DNA from: Runella limosa DSM 17973
GTDB lineage: Bacteria > Bacteroidota > Bacteroidia > Cytophagales > Spirosomataceae
Direction: 5' to 3'
Length of the DNA stretch: 64,000 nucleotides
NCBI RefSeq assembly: GCF_000482465.1
Contig: NZ_KI519420.1
Location: forward strand, 760,343-824,342
Every line of letters starts with the position of its first letter. The first letter of the stretch is position 1. Below the pieces are notes generated by a model. It did not search any database and was not told the origin of the DNA. It worked only from the letters and a program-made list of their open reading frames with translations. Positions 1 to 7,830 of this stretch are shown piece by piece. The position numbers and the translations under genes were made by a program.

Positions 1-449
1 GCTTTACGGACCAGGACTATGGACTGAATGAATTTTTTAAACGGATTGATGCGGTGTTTGTGGGTCGTAAAACTTACCAAATGGCGTTGACCAACGAAGG
101 CGAAACCGCTTGGATGCCTAAAGTAACCGAATACGTGTTCTCGAATACGTTGCCTGACTTTAAACTCGAACGCAAAAAACTTATCAAAGGCGACATCGAA
201 CGGCAAGTGCGTACCATCAAATCGTTGCCTGGAAAAGATATATGGCTTTTTGGCGGCGCAGAACTGGCCAGTAGCCTCATGAATTTGGGGTTGGTGGACG
301 AGGTTTGGCTTTCTATTCACCCCATAGTATTGGGCGCTGGAAAACCGCTATTTAAAGAGTTGAAAGAACGTAAATGGTTGACCCTCGTCGATTCTAAAGT
401 ATATGAAAGTGGCTTAGTGTCGCTTCGTTATAAAATGAGTTGGGACTAA
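1..449 (+). CDS. Dihydrofolate reductase family protein, 5'-truncated by the window edge
   Basis: The reading frame is open to the left edge (codon phase starts at base 3, reading FTDQDYGLNEFF before the first possible internal start, a GTG at 54), so the true start lies outside the window. The protein shows the RibD-C/DHFR-like fold signatures: FVGRKTYQM near the start, IWLFGGAELASSLM in the nucleotide-binding region, and DEVWLSIHPIVLGAGKPLF near the C-terminus. Such proteins are usually single-domain NADPH-dependent reductases of about 180 residues. The substrate cannot be told from sequence; it is not a classical FolA. The next gene starts 65 bases downstream in the same direction. Confidence 0.8.
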   Translation, partial: FTDQDYGLNEFFKRIDAVFVGRKTYQMALTNEGETAWMPKVTEYVFSNTLPDFKLERKKLIKGDIERQVRTIKSLPGKDIWLFGGAELASSLMNLGLVDEVWLSIHPIVLGAGKPLFKELKERKWLTLVDSKVYESGLVSLRYKMSWD

Positions 450-501
450 TTTCAATCCATTAGGTTTGACGTAGGTCATACCTTTCTAAAGATAGAAATA
501 G

Positions 502-509
502 TAGTTTTG
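502..509 (+). promoter_or_regulatory. Candidate Bacteroidota -7 element (TAGTTTTG)
   Basis: The octamer matches the TAnnTTTG consensus of the Bacteroidota primary sigma factor. It ends only 5 bases before the ATG of the cytochrome c peroxidase gene, which would imply an almost leaderless transcript. I see no well-spaced TTTG -33 box: the nearest, at 465-468, is too far away. Treat as tentative. Confidence 0.3.
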
Positions 510-514
510 CTCAC

Positions 515-1705
515 ATGATACTACGACAACTTTGGAAAGGCTTGCTGCTGGGGCTTTGGGTAGTAACCCTAAGCTGTGCAACGCATGAACAAACGCAAAC
601 TGATACTCAAAAAAAGGAAGTACCTGACGATAGTACGCGGCTGGCGGCTTTGCCTACGGGTGTGCCTACCCCCGCCGACAATTCCATCACACCCGAAAAA
701 GTTGCTTTGGGGCGATTGCTGTTTTTTGACCCCATTTTGTCGGGTCACAAAGACGTGGCTTGTGCGACCTGTCATCAGCCAGAATTTGGCTTTGCCGAAA
801 GTTTGGAAATTTCGATTGGGGTCAATGGTCACGGAATGGGAAGCAAACGTGCTTTTCGGACGCCCAACGATATTCCTTTTGTCAAGCGAAATTCACAAAC
901 GGTTCTTAACGCCGCTTTCAATGGCATTCGCGAAAATGGCCGCGTTGAGGCGAGTATCGCGCCCATGTTTTGGGACTTGCGGGCAAAAGGTTTGGAAGCG
1001 CAAGCGCTCGAACCTATCAAATCGTTGGAAGAAATGCGGGGACATCGTTATCCCAAAGAAGCGGCGTTGGATAGTGTAATTAAACGCCTCCTCGCCAATG
1101 CTGAATACCGTTTGTTGTTCCAAAAAGCGTTTGGTTCTAAAGATTCCATCACAAACCGTACCCTCGGGCAAGCGATTGCGGCTTACGAACGAACGCTCGT
1201 TGGGGGCAATTCTCGTTTTGACCAATACATGCGCGGCGACAATACCGCACTTTCTATCAACGAACGCGACGGGATGCAAGCGTTCCTTAAATCGGGCTGT
1301 GCAAAATGCCACAATGGCCCGATGTTATCGGATTACCAACTTCACACATTAGGCGTTCCTGACAACGAAAAACTTCCTGAAACGGATGCAGGCGTGGACA
1401 ATCGTTACCGTTTTAGAACGCCCACTTTAAGAAACTTACGCTACACCGCTCCCTACATGCACAGCGGAAAACTCCGTACGCTCGAACACGTTTTGGAGTT
1501 TTATGAGGACTTGTCGGGAGACAAAATTCGTAACCCCAAAGTGAGCAAAGCACAGCTTGACCCGTTGCTAAATTCATTGAAAGTCAGCTTTAAAGATATT
1601 TCAAACATCGTAGAATTTTTGAATACTCTTAATGACGAAGGGTTTGACCGTAGCACTCCCAAGCGCGTACCAAGCGGGCTAAAAGTGGCTGGAAATCTCA
1701 ACTGA
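515..1705 (+). CDS. Di-heme cytochrome c peroxidase (CcpA/MauG family) lipoprotein
   Basis: This is a 396-residue periplasmic di-heme peroxidase, expected to reduce hydrogen peroxide with electrons from small cytochromes or quinol-linked donors. Two c-type heme motifs are visible: CATCH at residues 83-87 (high-potential or peroxidatic N-terminal heme) and CAKCH at 262-266. The segment APYMHSGKLRTLEHVLEFY matches the conserved C-terminal region of this family. The N-terminus is a short hydrophobic signal ending in LSC (Cys21), so it is probably a lipoprotein. The length is close to the upper end of the family. A MauG-like role in maturing another protein is possible but no partner is adjacent. 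The following acyltransferase gene begins about 43 bases later on the same strand. Confidence 0.9.
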   Translation: MILRQLWKGLLLGLWVVTLSCATHEQTQTDTQKKEVPDDSTRLAALPTGVPTPADNSITPEKVALGRLLFFDPILSGHKDVACATCHQPEFGFAESLEISIGVNGHGMGSKRAFRTPNDIPFVKRNSQTVLNAAFNGIRENGRVEASIAPMFWDLRAKGLEAQALEPIKSLEEMRGHRYPKEAALDSVIKRLLANAEYRLLFQKAFGSKDSITNRTLGQAIAAYERTLVGGNSRFDQYMRGDNTALSINERDGMQAFLKSGCAKCHNGPMLSDYQLHTLGVPDNEKLPETDAGVDNRYRFRTPTLRNLRYTAPYMHSGKLRTLEHVLEFYEDLSGDKIRNPKVSKAQLDPLLNSLKVSFKDISNIVEFLNTLNDEGFDRSTPKRVPSGLKVAGNLN

Positions 1706-1748
1706 AACGGCTATCTTGCGTAGGTAAAATCCTTCATTGACCAACCCT

Positions 1749-2840
1749 ATGCAAAACCGATTACTCTCGTTAGACGTGTTTCGCGGCCTGACCGTGGCTG
1801 CCATGATTTTGGTAAATAATCCAGGCGATTGGGGGCACGTCTATCCTCCTTTGCTCCATGCCCACTGGAACGGCTGCACGCCCACCGACCTTGTGTTTCC
1901 TTTCTTTTTGTTCATTGTTGGCGTTTCTATTGCGTTTGCAATGGGGAAAAACCCGCCTACGGTACTGAAAATTGCAAGACGAAGCGCGACGCTGTTTGGG
2001 TTGGGACTTTTTTTGAGCTTGTATCCAAAGTTTAATTTTGAAACGGTTCGAATTCCTGGGGTGCTCCAACGCATCGCTATTGTGTATTTTGTCTGTTCAC
2101 TTCTTTACATTAAAACAACCCGTAAGACCCAAATCGGGCTGCTGGCGCTGGTGCTGCTGGCTTATTATGTGCTGATGACGTTTGTGCCTGTCCCTGGAGT
2201 TGGCTATGCGAATTTAGAACCTGAAACCAACTTGGGCGCTTGGGTGGATCGGACTATTTTGGGTACCAATCACTTGTGGAAAGCCGCCAAAGTATGGGAT
2301 CCAGAAGGTATTTTTAGTACGATTCCTGCCGTAGGAACGGGGCTGCTGGGGGTATTGACAGGGCAATGGCTGCGAGTCGATAAGCCTGTGGCGGAGCGAA
2401 TTGCGTGGTTGTTTGCTGCGGGGAATGGATTGGTTGTTGCAGGACTTATAGCAGACTTGTTTTTCCCAATCAACAAATCGTTGTGGACGAGTTCGTACGT
2501 GTTGTACGCGGGAGGCTGGGCCATGGTGGGGTTAGCACTTTGCTATTGGCTCATCGACGTCCAAGGGTATCGTAAGTGGACGACGCCTGTAGTCGCTTTT
2601 GGCGTGAATGCAATTACAGTTTTTTTCTTATCGGGCATTATTCCTCGGACGTTGGCACTGATAAAAATTGACACTCCCGAGGGGCCGGTAAGTTCGCAGT
2701 TGTGGATGCAGAAAAACTTGATAGGGGTGTGGTTTGTCAACGAATACAACGCTTCCTTAGCAGGGGCACTTACCTTCTTGGCGATTTGGTTTGTGATTTT
2801 GTACGTGATGTACAAGAAGGGGATTATTATAAAAGTGTAA
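1749..2840 (+). CDS. Heparan-alpha-glucosaminide N-acetyltransferase-like membrane protein (HGSNAT/NagX-like)
   Basis: A multi-spanning inner-membrane protein of about 363 residues. The start is the ATG at 1749, giving MQNRLLSLDVFRGLTVAAMI, the typical N-terminus of the family; an in-frame TTG at 1737 is less likely. The motif LLHAHWNGCTPTDLVFPFF is the hallmark of bacterial homologues of lysosomal HGSNAT, where a conserved His carries the acetyl group across the membrane. About ten hydrophobic helices follow. In Bacteroidota these proteins usually accompany amino-sugar or glycan metabolism genes and probably acylate a periplasmic sugar. Here no glycan operon is adjacent, so the substrate is unknown. 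Transcription ends at the palindrome immediately downstream. Confidence 0.85.
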   Translation: MQNRLLSLDVFRGLTVAAMILVNNPGDWGHVYPPLLHAHWNGCTPTDLVFPFFLFIVGVSIAFAMGKNPPTVLKIARRSATLFGLGLFLSLYPKFNFETVRIPGVLQRIAIVYFVCSLLYIKTTRKTQIGLLALVLLAYYVLMTFVPVPGVGYANLEPETNLGAWVDRTILGTNHLWKAAKVWDPEGIFSTIPAVGTGLLGVLTGQWLRVDKPVAERIAWLFAAGNGLVVAGLIADLFFPINKSLWTSSYVLYAGGWAMVGLALCYWLIDVQGYRKWTTPVVAFGVNAITVFFLSGIIPRTLALIKIDTPEGPVSSQLWMQKNLIGVWFVNEYNASLAGALTFLAIWFVILYVMYKKGIIIKV

Positions 2841-2847
2841 TAAAAAG

Positions 2848-2876
2848 CCCTTCCAAGTTTTCAAAACTTGGAAGGG
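2848..2876. terminator. Long perfect palindrome, bidirectional terminator
   Basis: The arms run 2848-2861 and 2863-2876, reading CCCTTCCAAGTTTT and its reverse complement around a very small loop. It sits between the end of the acyltransferase gene and the end of the leftward gene at 2886, so it can terminate both. The stem core CCTTCCAAGTTT is the same as in the palindrome at 3602-3634. Confidence 0.75.
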
Positions 2877-2885
2877 TTAATAAAA

Positions 2886-3467
2886 TCATTCTTTATGCCT
2901 AAGGTCATACTGTACTCCGAAGCCTACATTTATGTTTCTAACTTGTGTAGGCTGGGTAGATCTAAAGTTAACCATTCCTGCGGCTTTCAATCTTTCAGTT
3001 AGTTTAAATTGCAAACCAATACTTGCTGAATAACTGATACGAGGGAAAGAGTGCCTAATGAATTCTCTTATTTTTCTGTGCTTAGGTGGCAATGTTGGAT
3101 TATTATTGTTTGCAACGATATAATAATAATGACCATCAAATGCTTGTAGTTTTAGGAAGGGGATAATTTTTTTATTGGAAAAATTAATTTGAATCTCTGG
3201 GATGAATGTACAACTAAAAGATCTAATCTTATAATAATTAATGGCTTTTGGAGTAGTAAAATATGCGTCAGCAATAAAGATTCCGCCAATTGCCACGTAA
3301 TTACCTAAATTATAATGGATGGATGCCGCAACTCCAAATTGTGGTATAGCTAAAGATACTTTGCGCACAAAAATCTGTGGGGATAAGGTAATATTCCCTT
3401 TTTGGGCTTGTACGATAGATATGAAAGAAAATAAAATGACAAAGCAATAGGCTGTTTTGCGATACAT
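2886..3467 (-). CDS. Secreted outer-membrane beta-barrel-like protein, unknown function
   Basis: A 193-residue protein with a clear signal peptide when started at the ATG at 3467 (MYRKTAYCFVILFSF... cleaved after VQAQ). Upstream in-frame codons to 3539 would bury that signal and are rejected. The mature part alternates hydrophobic and polar residues (for example FGVAASIHYNLGNYVAIGGI and ISYSASIGLQFKL) and ends with NINVGFGVQYDLRHKE, the pattern of a small outer-membrane beta-barrel. I do not recognise a specific family. The gene is visibly richer in A+T than its neighbours and lies between two near-identical palindromes (2848-2876 and 3602-3634), which hints at acquisition or relocation as a unit. 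Confidence 0.65.
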   Translation of the reverse strand: MYRKTAYCFVILFSFISIVQAQKGNITLSPQIFVRKVSLAIPQFGVAASIHYNLGNYVAIGGIFIADAYFTTPKAINYYKIRSFSCTFIPEIQINFSNKKIIPFLKLQAFDGHYYYIVANNNNPTLPPKHRKIREFIRHSFPRISYSASIGLQFKLTERLKAAGMVNFRSTQPTQVRNINVGFGVQYDLRHKE

Positions 3468-3601
3468 ATCGAATGTTTTTTGATAGGGTAGATAGTCACT
3501 TTCCTTTGTAAAAATCACTTTTATTTTTTTAATTAACAAATTGCTAGTTTTAAGTTGGTCGAATTAGAATATTTTGATTCTACCCATAGATAAAAATAAA
3601 A

Positions 3602-3634
3602 AGACCTTCCAAGTTTCAAAAACTTGGAAGGTCT
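3602..3634 (-). terminator. Palindromic terminator after the ThuA-fusion gene
   Basis: A perfect 15-base stem (3602-3616 with 3620-3634, core CCTTCCAAGTTT, three-base loop) lies 27 bases past the stop codon of the large leftward gene. Read leftward it is followed by a T-rich stretch, as expected of an intrinsic terminator. Its core matches the palindrome at 2848-2876. Confidence 0.75.
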
Positions 3635-3661
3635 AGACTACTATTTAAAGATAACAGCGCT

Positions 3662-6600
3662 TTACTTCGTAGCAGGCTTTGCTTCTTCTTTCACTACTTT
3701 CATTACGCCGTTCATGATGCGCCAGTGACCTGGGAACGTACAGATATACGGATAATTTCCTGGTTCAGTAGGGGCTGTAAACGTGAGGCGATACGACTGG
3801 TCAGGGTTGACCAAAGGCGTAAAGGCTACCACTTGAGGCAAGCTAGGAACGTAGTTTTTCTCAACCGCATCTTTTTGCGTAATCATCTTATCGGCGGCAT
3901 TTCCGACAATATCCATCGCTTTAGGCTTCACAATCACGAGGTTGTGCTGCATCGCGTCAGGGTTGTCGAATACCAATTCCACGGGTTTTCCTGCAATGAC
4001 CGTAAATTCTTTTAAGTCAAACTTCATCGCCTCTTTCACCGACTTGATTTTGATAACTTGTAAATTAGGGTCAACAGGTACAAGCGCATTAGCTCCAAAC
4101 GATTCGACGATACCCGTAAATTTACCTTTCAAATCTTCAGGAATTCCGTCTTTGGCGCTGACAAGCAATAGTTTGTTGGCATCGCTGGTGGTTACTTTAC
4201 GACGTGGATTCCAGCCGTTGACAATTCCCTTCAATACCGCATAACGAGCGTCATCGTCCAAGGTATTTGCTTTGGTAATCAACTCTAGGAGCGACTCTGG
4301 ACTCAACGAGGTAGAAGAAGCGTAGCTGCGAGCAGCGCGCTCAAGGGCAAAGTCTGAAAGCTTGGCAGGGCGTTTTATGTCGAAAGTTTTGCTCAATGAG
4401 TTGTTCTTAACATCATCTTCTTCAGGAATGACATTGTCGCCATCGATGGTGGCGCTGATGCGCAATTTACCCGCTTGCTCGGCCGTAAAGCCCATGCGGC
4501 CTACCCACGGACCGTTGTTACTTTCCACCAACTGAATGGTTTCGCCCGCACCGATGCCATTTTTAAGTTGGTAACTTACGTAGTTGATTTTAAGCCCCAA
4601 ACCTTCGATGCCTATTTTTACGACAGGAACCGTTGCTTTTGGAATGGCTACGCCTTTGTTGGTAATCTCAATTGTAATGCTTGCCGACTCGCGCACCGAT
4701 GGCACCGCAGGATTGATGGTGATGTTGGTAATGGCCAAATCAGGCTTCGTAGCTCCAGCAGATGCTTGATTGCCAGCGCCGTGATTCATCGCGTGGTGGT
4801 CGTGGTTCATCGCGGCTTTGGGCTCGCTGCTCTTGGTTTCGGTACGTTGACCAACGGTGCGTTTAGCAAGGTAAGTTTGCATCAATTTTCCACCGTGGGC
4901 ATTCAAAATAACCGAGAAAGCATCGGGCAACCAACGGTCATCGGCTTCGGTTGAGCTTTCAAAACGAGCTAATACCGCTTTCTCAACGTCAGACGTTAGG
5001 GGTGTTTCGGTAAATTTCAACAACGTGTTCAATACTACCAACGGCTCTGAATCATTGAGGGTGTTGTTATTGAGCAACGCTTGTGCAGTTGCATTTGTTG
5101 AAGGCAATACTTGTACGGCATTTTTACGCACGGCTGCACTTGGGTGCTTGAGTGCGCCTACTACAGCTTTGAGAACGTTATCGTCCGAGATAGCTCCTAA
5201 TCCTTGCAATGCCCACAAAGCGTGAATTGCGGCTGGATTTAAACCAACTTCGTCCACCGAAGTGTCATTGATTAAAGCAATTAGCTGAGAAACAACGTCT
5301 TTGTTGCCACGTTCTACCAACATACGTTGAGCGTGGTTACGCCAAAACATATTGGTATTTTTAAGCGCTGCCACCAATTCTTGCGGGCGGTCTTTGCTGA
5401 GTGCCATTGGCGTATAAGCAGGAGCTTCTTTGTAGCCCACGCGGTAGATACGTCCGTGGGTGTAGTCGCGCAGGTCGGTTTCGTAGGCATTTCCTTTTCC
5501 GTTACCAAATCCCTGTGGAGTAGGGTTGTGCTGAATGATAAAGCTGTACCAGTCGGCTACCCAAACGGCACCGTCGGGCCCTACTTCGGCAAATACGGGT
5601 GAAAACCATTCGTCGGCACCCGCCATGAGGTTGAATGCTTCTTTGTCTTCGTAGTCCGTTCCACGTTTAACGAGCTGGTTTTGGTGCAATACGTGCCCCG
5701 TTGGCTCGGCTACAAACGCAATTTGATTCCAGTATTTTTTAGGGAAAGCACGTGCGGTGTAGAAATTGTGCCCAGCAGCGGCTGTAAATCCACCGAATAC
5801 GTCCACCTGACGAATCCGTGGCGTGATAGGCTTCATGTCTTTGTGCGTGTCGGTACCACGGCTACCGTTGTCGCGGCCCATACCGAGGCTTCCCGTAAAG
5901 TAGCGGTGAGGAATGGCCATGTACCAGCCGTGCGAGTTGTTGGCAGTTGACCCAAACACGTCACCTGCCTCGTTGAAGCCCATACCCCACGTATTGTTAG
6001 AAGTACTGGTAATCCACTCCATTTTTGAACCATCGGGTTTGAAACGGAAAAGTGCTTGGCCAAACTTCAAGCTATCCGTATTTTCTTTCAACTTTCCTTC
6101 AAAACCTGAATAACCTACGCATCCCCAAATCCAGTTGTCGAAGCCATAGTGCAAGTTGCTAGGGCCTGCGTGCGTATCGCCCGTTCCGAAGCCTGAGAAT
6201 AGGATTTTTCTTTCGTCTGCTTTATCGTCGCCATCGTTATCTTTCAAAAACAACATGTGAGGCGCTTGACTTACGATAAGTCCTCCGTTGGCAAACACCA
6301 TCCCCGTTGGAATGCTTAGTCCTTCAGCAAAACGCGTGAACTTATCTGCTTTTCCGTCTTTGTCGGTGTCTTCACAAATCAAGATATAGTCTGTTCCGCC
6401 CGTGTCTTTACGTTCGTTGGGGTAATCTTTGGTAATAAGCACGTACAAACGGCCGCGCTCGTCCCAACTCATCGCGATGGGGTGCATCACATTGGGCTCT
6501 GAGGCAAATAAATCCAACGTAAAGTCAGCAGGAACTTGAATGTGCTTCATCGACTCCTGTGGCGACACAGGGTTTTGCTGGAGTTGTGGGCCAGGGCGTT

Positions 6601-7417
6601 TTTCGTAGTTAGGAAGTTTTGATTCTTTGTACGTAAACGGAAGTGGGTCGAGGGCGGCCAAATCTTTGACTGCTTGGTCTCCTACGGCCCAGCGGATTCC
6701 TTTTTCCAACAAAGTCATAAATTCGGGCTGACTCCACGTACGGTCGTCGTGCCCGTACGCCGTGTAGAAAATGCGGCCTTTGCCGTGCGTACGAACCCAC
6801 GTGTAAGGCTCGGTTTTGGTGTTGGGCTTGTCTTTGTATTGGTCGGGCTGAATTTCACGCTCAGTCAACACGAGGTTGTCGGGCTGTAACTTGGTGTGAA
6901 GGTAGGTTTCGTCCAACGTTTTGAACATTTTAGATCCCATGATGGCAGGGTGGTTGGGATTGGTCCAAACGGGGCGAATCGTATCCCACGTATGGCGCCA
7001 AAATTGCCCTCCCATGATTTTTACCAACTCGTCCGAATTGCGGAAGCAATACGAGGCGCAGTGAACAGGGATAAAGCCTTTTCCGCTGGCGATGTAGTCC
7101 ACCAACGCGCGTTCTTGGGGTTTGTTGATGGTATCCCAGTTGGCGTACAAAAGTACCCCGTCGTACTTGGCTAAGTTGGTCGCATTAAGGTCGTTGAGGT
7201 CATCAGAATAGGTAAAGTTGATGCCTTTTGCCCCCAGCGCTCCCATGATAGACGGCACGCGCTCGATGGGGCGGTGGTGGCCGTTGTCGCCCAGAAACAA
7301 GATTTCGATGCGGCGAGGCTTGGTCGCTTGTTGGGTTTGGGTCGTTTGTGTTGTCTTTTGCGTAGCACATTGCCACAACAAAATTGCCGACAAAACAATG
7401 GTTAGGAAACGTTTCAT
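3662..7417 (-). CDS. Giant ThuA / dehydrogenase-propeller / HEAT / CARDB / cupredoxin fusion lipoprotein
   Basis: A 1251-residue secreted lipoprotein (signal ends LLWQC, Cys17). Domains in order: ThuA-like class-I glutamine-amidotransferase fold (about 35-245); a six-bladed propeller dehydrogenase of the membrane-bound dehydrogenase/PVC type (about 290-670, with HIQVPADFTLDLFASEPNVM and Asp-rich loops such as DTDKDGKAD); HEAT-like helical repeats (about 680-850); a His/Met-rich linker MNHDHHAMNHG (870-880); a CARDB-type Ig domain (about 890-1015); a helical segment; and a C-terminal cupredoxin (about 1120-1245) with probable type-1 copper ligands His1158, Cys1226, His1231 and Met1235. Homologues of this class often end in a cytochrome c (CxxCH); none is present here, and the copper domain may take over electron transfer. 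The substrate is presumably a sugar or glycoside oxidised in the periplasm. Two sugar-enzyme genes lie upstream on the same strand. Confidence 0.85.
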   Translation of the reverse strand: MKRFLTIVLSAILLWQCATQKTTQTTQTQQATKPRRIEILFLGDNGHHRPIERVPSIMGALGAKGINFTYSDDLNDLNATNLAKYDGVLLYANWDTINKPQERALVDYIASGKGFIPVHCASYCFRNSDELVKIMGGQFWRHTWDTIRPVWTNPNHPAIMGSKMFKTLDETYLHTKLQPDNLVLTEREIQPDQYKDKPNTKTEPYTWVRTHGKGRIFYTAYGHDDRTWSQPEFMTLLEKGIRWAVGDQAVKDLAALDPLPFTYKESKLPNYEKRPGPQLQQNPVSPQESMKHIQVPADFTLDLFASEPNVMHPIAMSWDERGRLYVLITKDYPNERKDTGGTDYILICEDTDKDGKADKFTRFAEGLSIPTGMVFANGGLIVSQAPHMLFLKDNDGDDKADERKILFSGFGTGDTHAGPSNLHYGFDNWIWGCVGYSGFEGKLKENTDSLKFGQALFRFKPDGSKMEWITSTSNNTWGMGFNEAGDVFGSTANNSHGWYMAIPHRYFTGSLGMGRDNGSRGTDTHKDMKPITPRIRQVDVFGGFTAAAGHNFYTARAFPKKYWNQIAFVAEPTGHVLHQNQLVKRGTDYEDKEAFNLMAGADEWFSPVFAEVGPDGAVWVADWYSFIIQHNPTPQGFGNGKGNAYETDLRDYTHGRIYRVGYKEAPAYTPMALSKDRPQELVAALKNTNMFWRNHAQRMLVERGNKDVVSQLIALINDTSVDEVGLNPAAIHALWALQGLGAISDDNVLKAVVGALKHPSAAVRKNAVQVLPSTNATAQALLNNNTLNDSEPLVVLNTLLKFTETPLTSDVEKAVLARFESSTEADDRWLPDAFSVILNAHGGKLMQTYLAKRTVGQRTETKSSEPKAAMNHDHHAMNHGAGNQASAGATKPDLAITNITINPAVPSVRESASITIEITNKGVAIPKATVPVVKIGIEGLGLKINYVSYQLKNGIGAGETIQLVESNNGPWVGRMGFTAEQAGKLRISATIDGDNVIPEEDDVKNNSLSKTFDIKRPAKLSDFALERAARSYASSTSLSPESLLELITKANTLDDDARYAVLKGIVNGWNPRRKVTTSDANKLLLVSAKDGIPEDLKGKFTGIVESFGANALVPVDPNLQVIKIKSVKEAMKFDLKEFTVIAGKPVELVFDNPDAMQHNLVIVKPKAMDIVGNAADKMITQKDAVEKNYVPSLPQVVAFTPLVNPDQSYRLTFTAPTEPGNYPYICTFPGHWRIMNGVMKVVKEEAKPATK

Positions 7418-7451
7418 TGTATGGTTAAATGATTATTTGTTACTGAATAGT

Positions 7452-7808
7452 CTACAAATGTTTCGCCTCTCCGAGGCTTTTTGGATGTTTTTGTAATTGT
7501 TTTTTTCTACAAATGTTTCGCCTACAAACGTTTTGCCTCTCCGAGGCTTTTTTGATGTTTTTGTGGTTGTTTTTTTCTACAAATGTTTGGCCTACAAACG
7601 TTTTGCCTCTCCGAGGCTATTTTGATGTTTTTGTGGTTGTTATTTTCTACAAATGTTTGGCCTACAAACGTTTTGCCTCTCCGAGGCTTTTTGGATGTTT
7701 TTGTAATTGTTTTTTTCTACAAACGTTTTGCCTCTCCGAGGCTTTTTTGTTATTACTTTTTGTTTTTATAAATGTTTCGCCGCGCCTTGGCTTTGTGGCG
7801 CGGCGAAA
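7452..7808. repeat. Tandem hairpin repeat block filling a 413-base intergenic gap
   Basis: The gap between the ThuA-fusion start (7417) and the oxidoreductase end (7831) holds five copies of a hairpin GCCTCTCCGAGGC followed by a T-run, beginning at 7465, 7535, 7605, 7675 and 7730. Units start with CTACAAATGTTT or CTACAAACGTTT at 7452, 7507, 7577, 7647 and 7717, giving spacings of 55, 70, 70 and 70 bases; the shorter outer units lack an internal 15-base duplication. A sixth, diverged hairpin lies at 7775-7808. No protein gene is credible here. The repeat lies in the 5' leader side of the ThuA-fusion gene and the 3' side of the oxidoreductase gene. Confidence 0.85.
7775..7808 (-). terminator. 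G+C-rich hairpin after the oxidoreductase gene
   Basis: A perfect 12-base stem, TTTCGCCGCGCC (7775-7786) with its complement (7797-7808), and a 10-base loop lie 22 bases past the oxidoreductase stop codon. It is the strongest hairpin in this gap. Read leftward it lacks a long U-tract, so factor-independent termination is plausible but not certain. Confidence 0.5.
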
Positions 7809-7830
7809 TAGTTTTTGCACTTAATATAAT

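Noticed and set aside
3468-3539. Longer start of the small barrel protein
   Set aside because: It would place 24 polar residues before a clear signal peptide; the ATG at 3467 is better.
3662-7417. Heme-binding (CxxCH) C-terminus in the ThuA fusion
   Set aside because: I searched the translated end for CxxCH and found none; the C-terminus has the H...C..H..M pattern of a cupredoxin.
7513-7824. Open frame through the tandem hairpin block (and overlapping shorter frames)
   Set aside because: It is an artefact of a repeat whose period leaves frames open; residues merely repeat, no homology or start signal, and the neighbouring genes run the other way.
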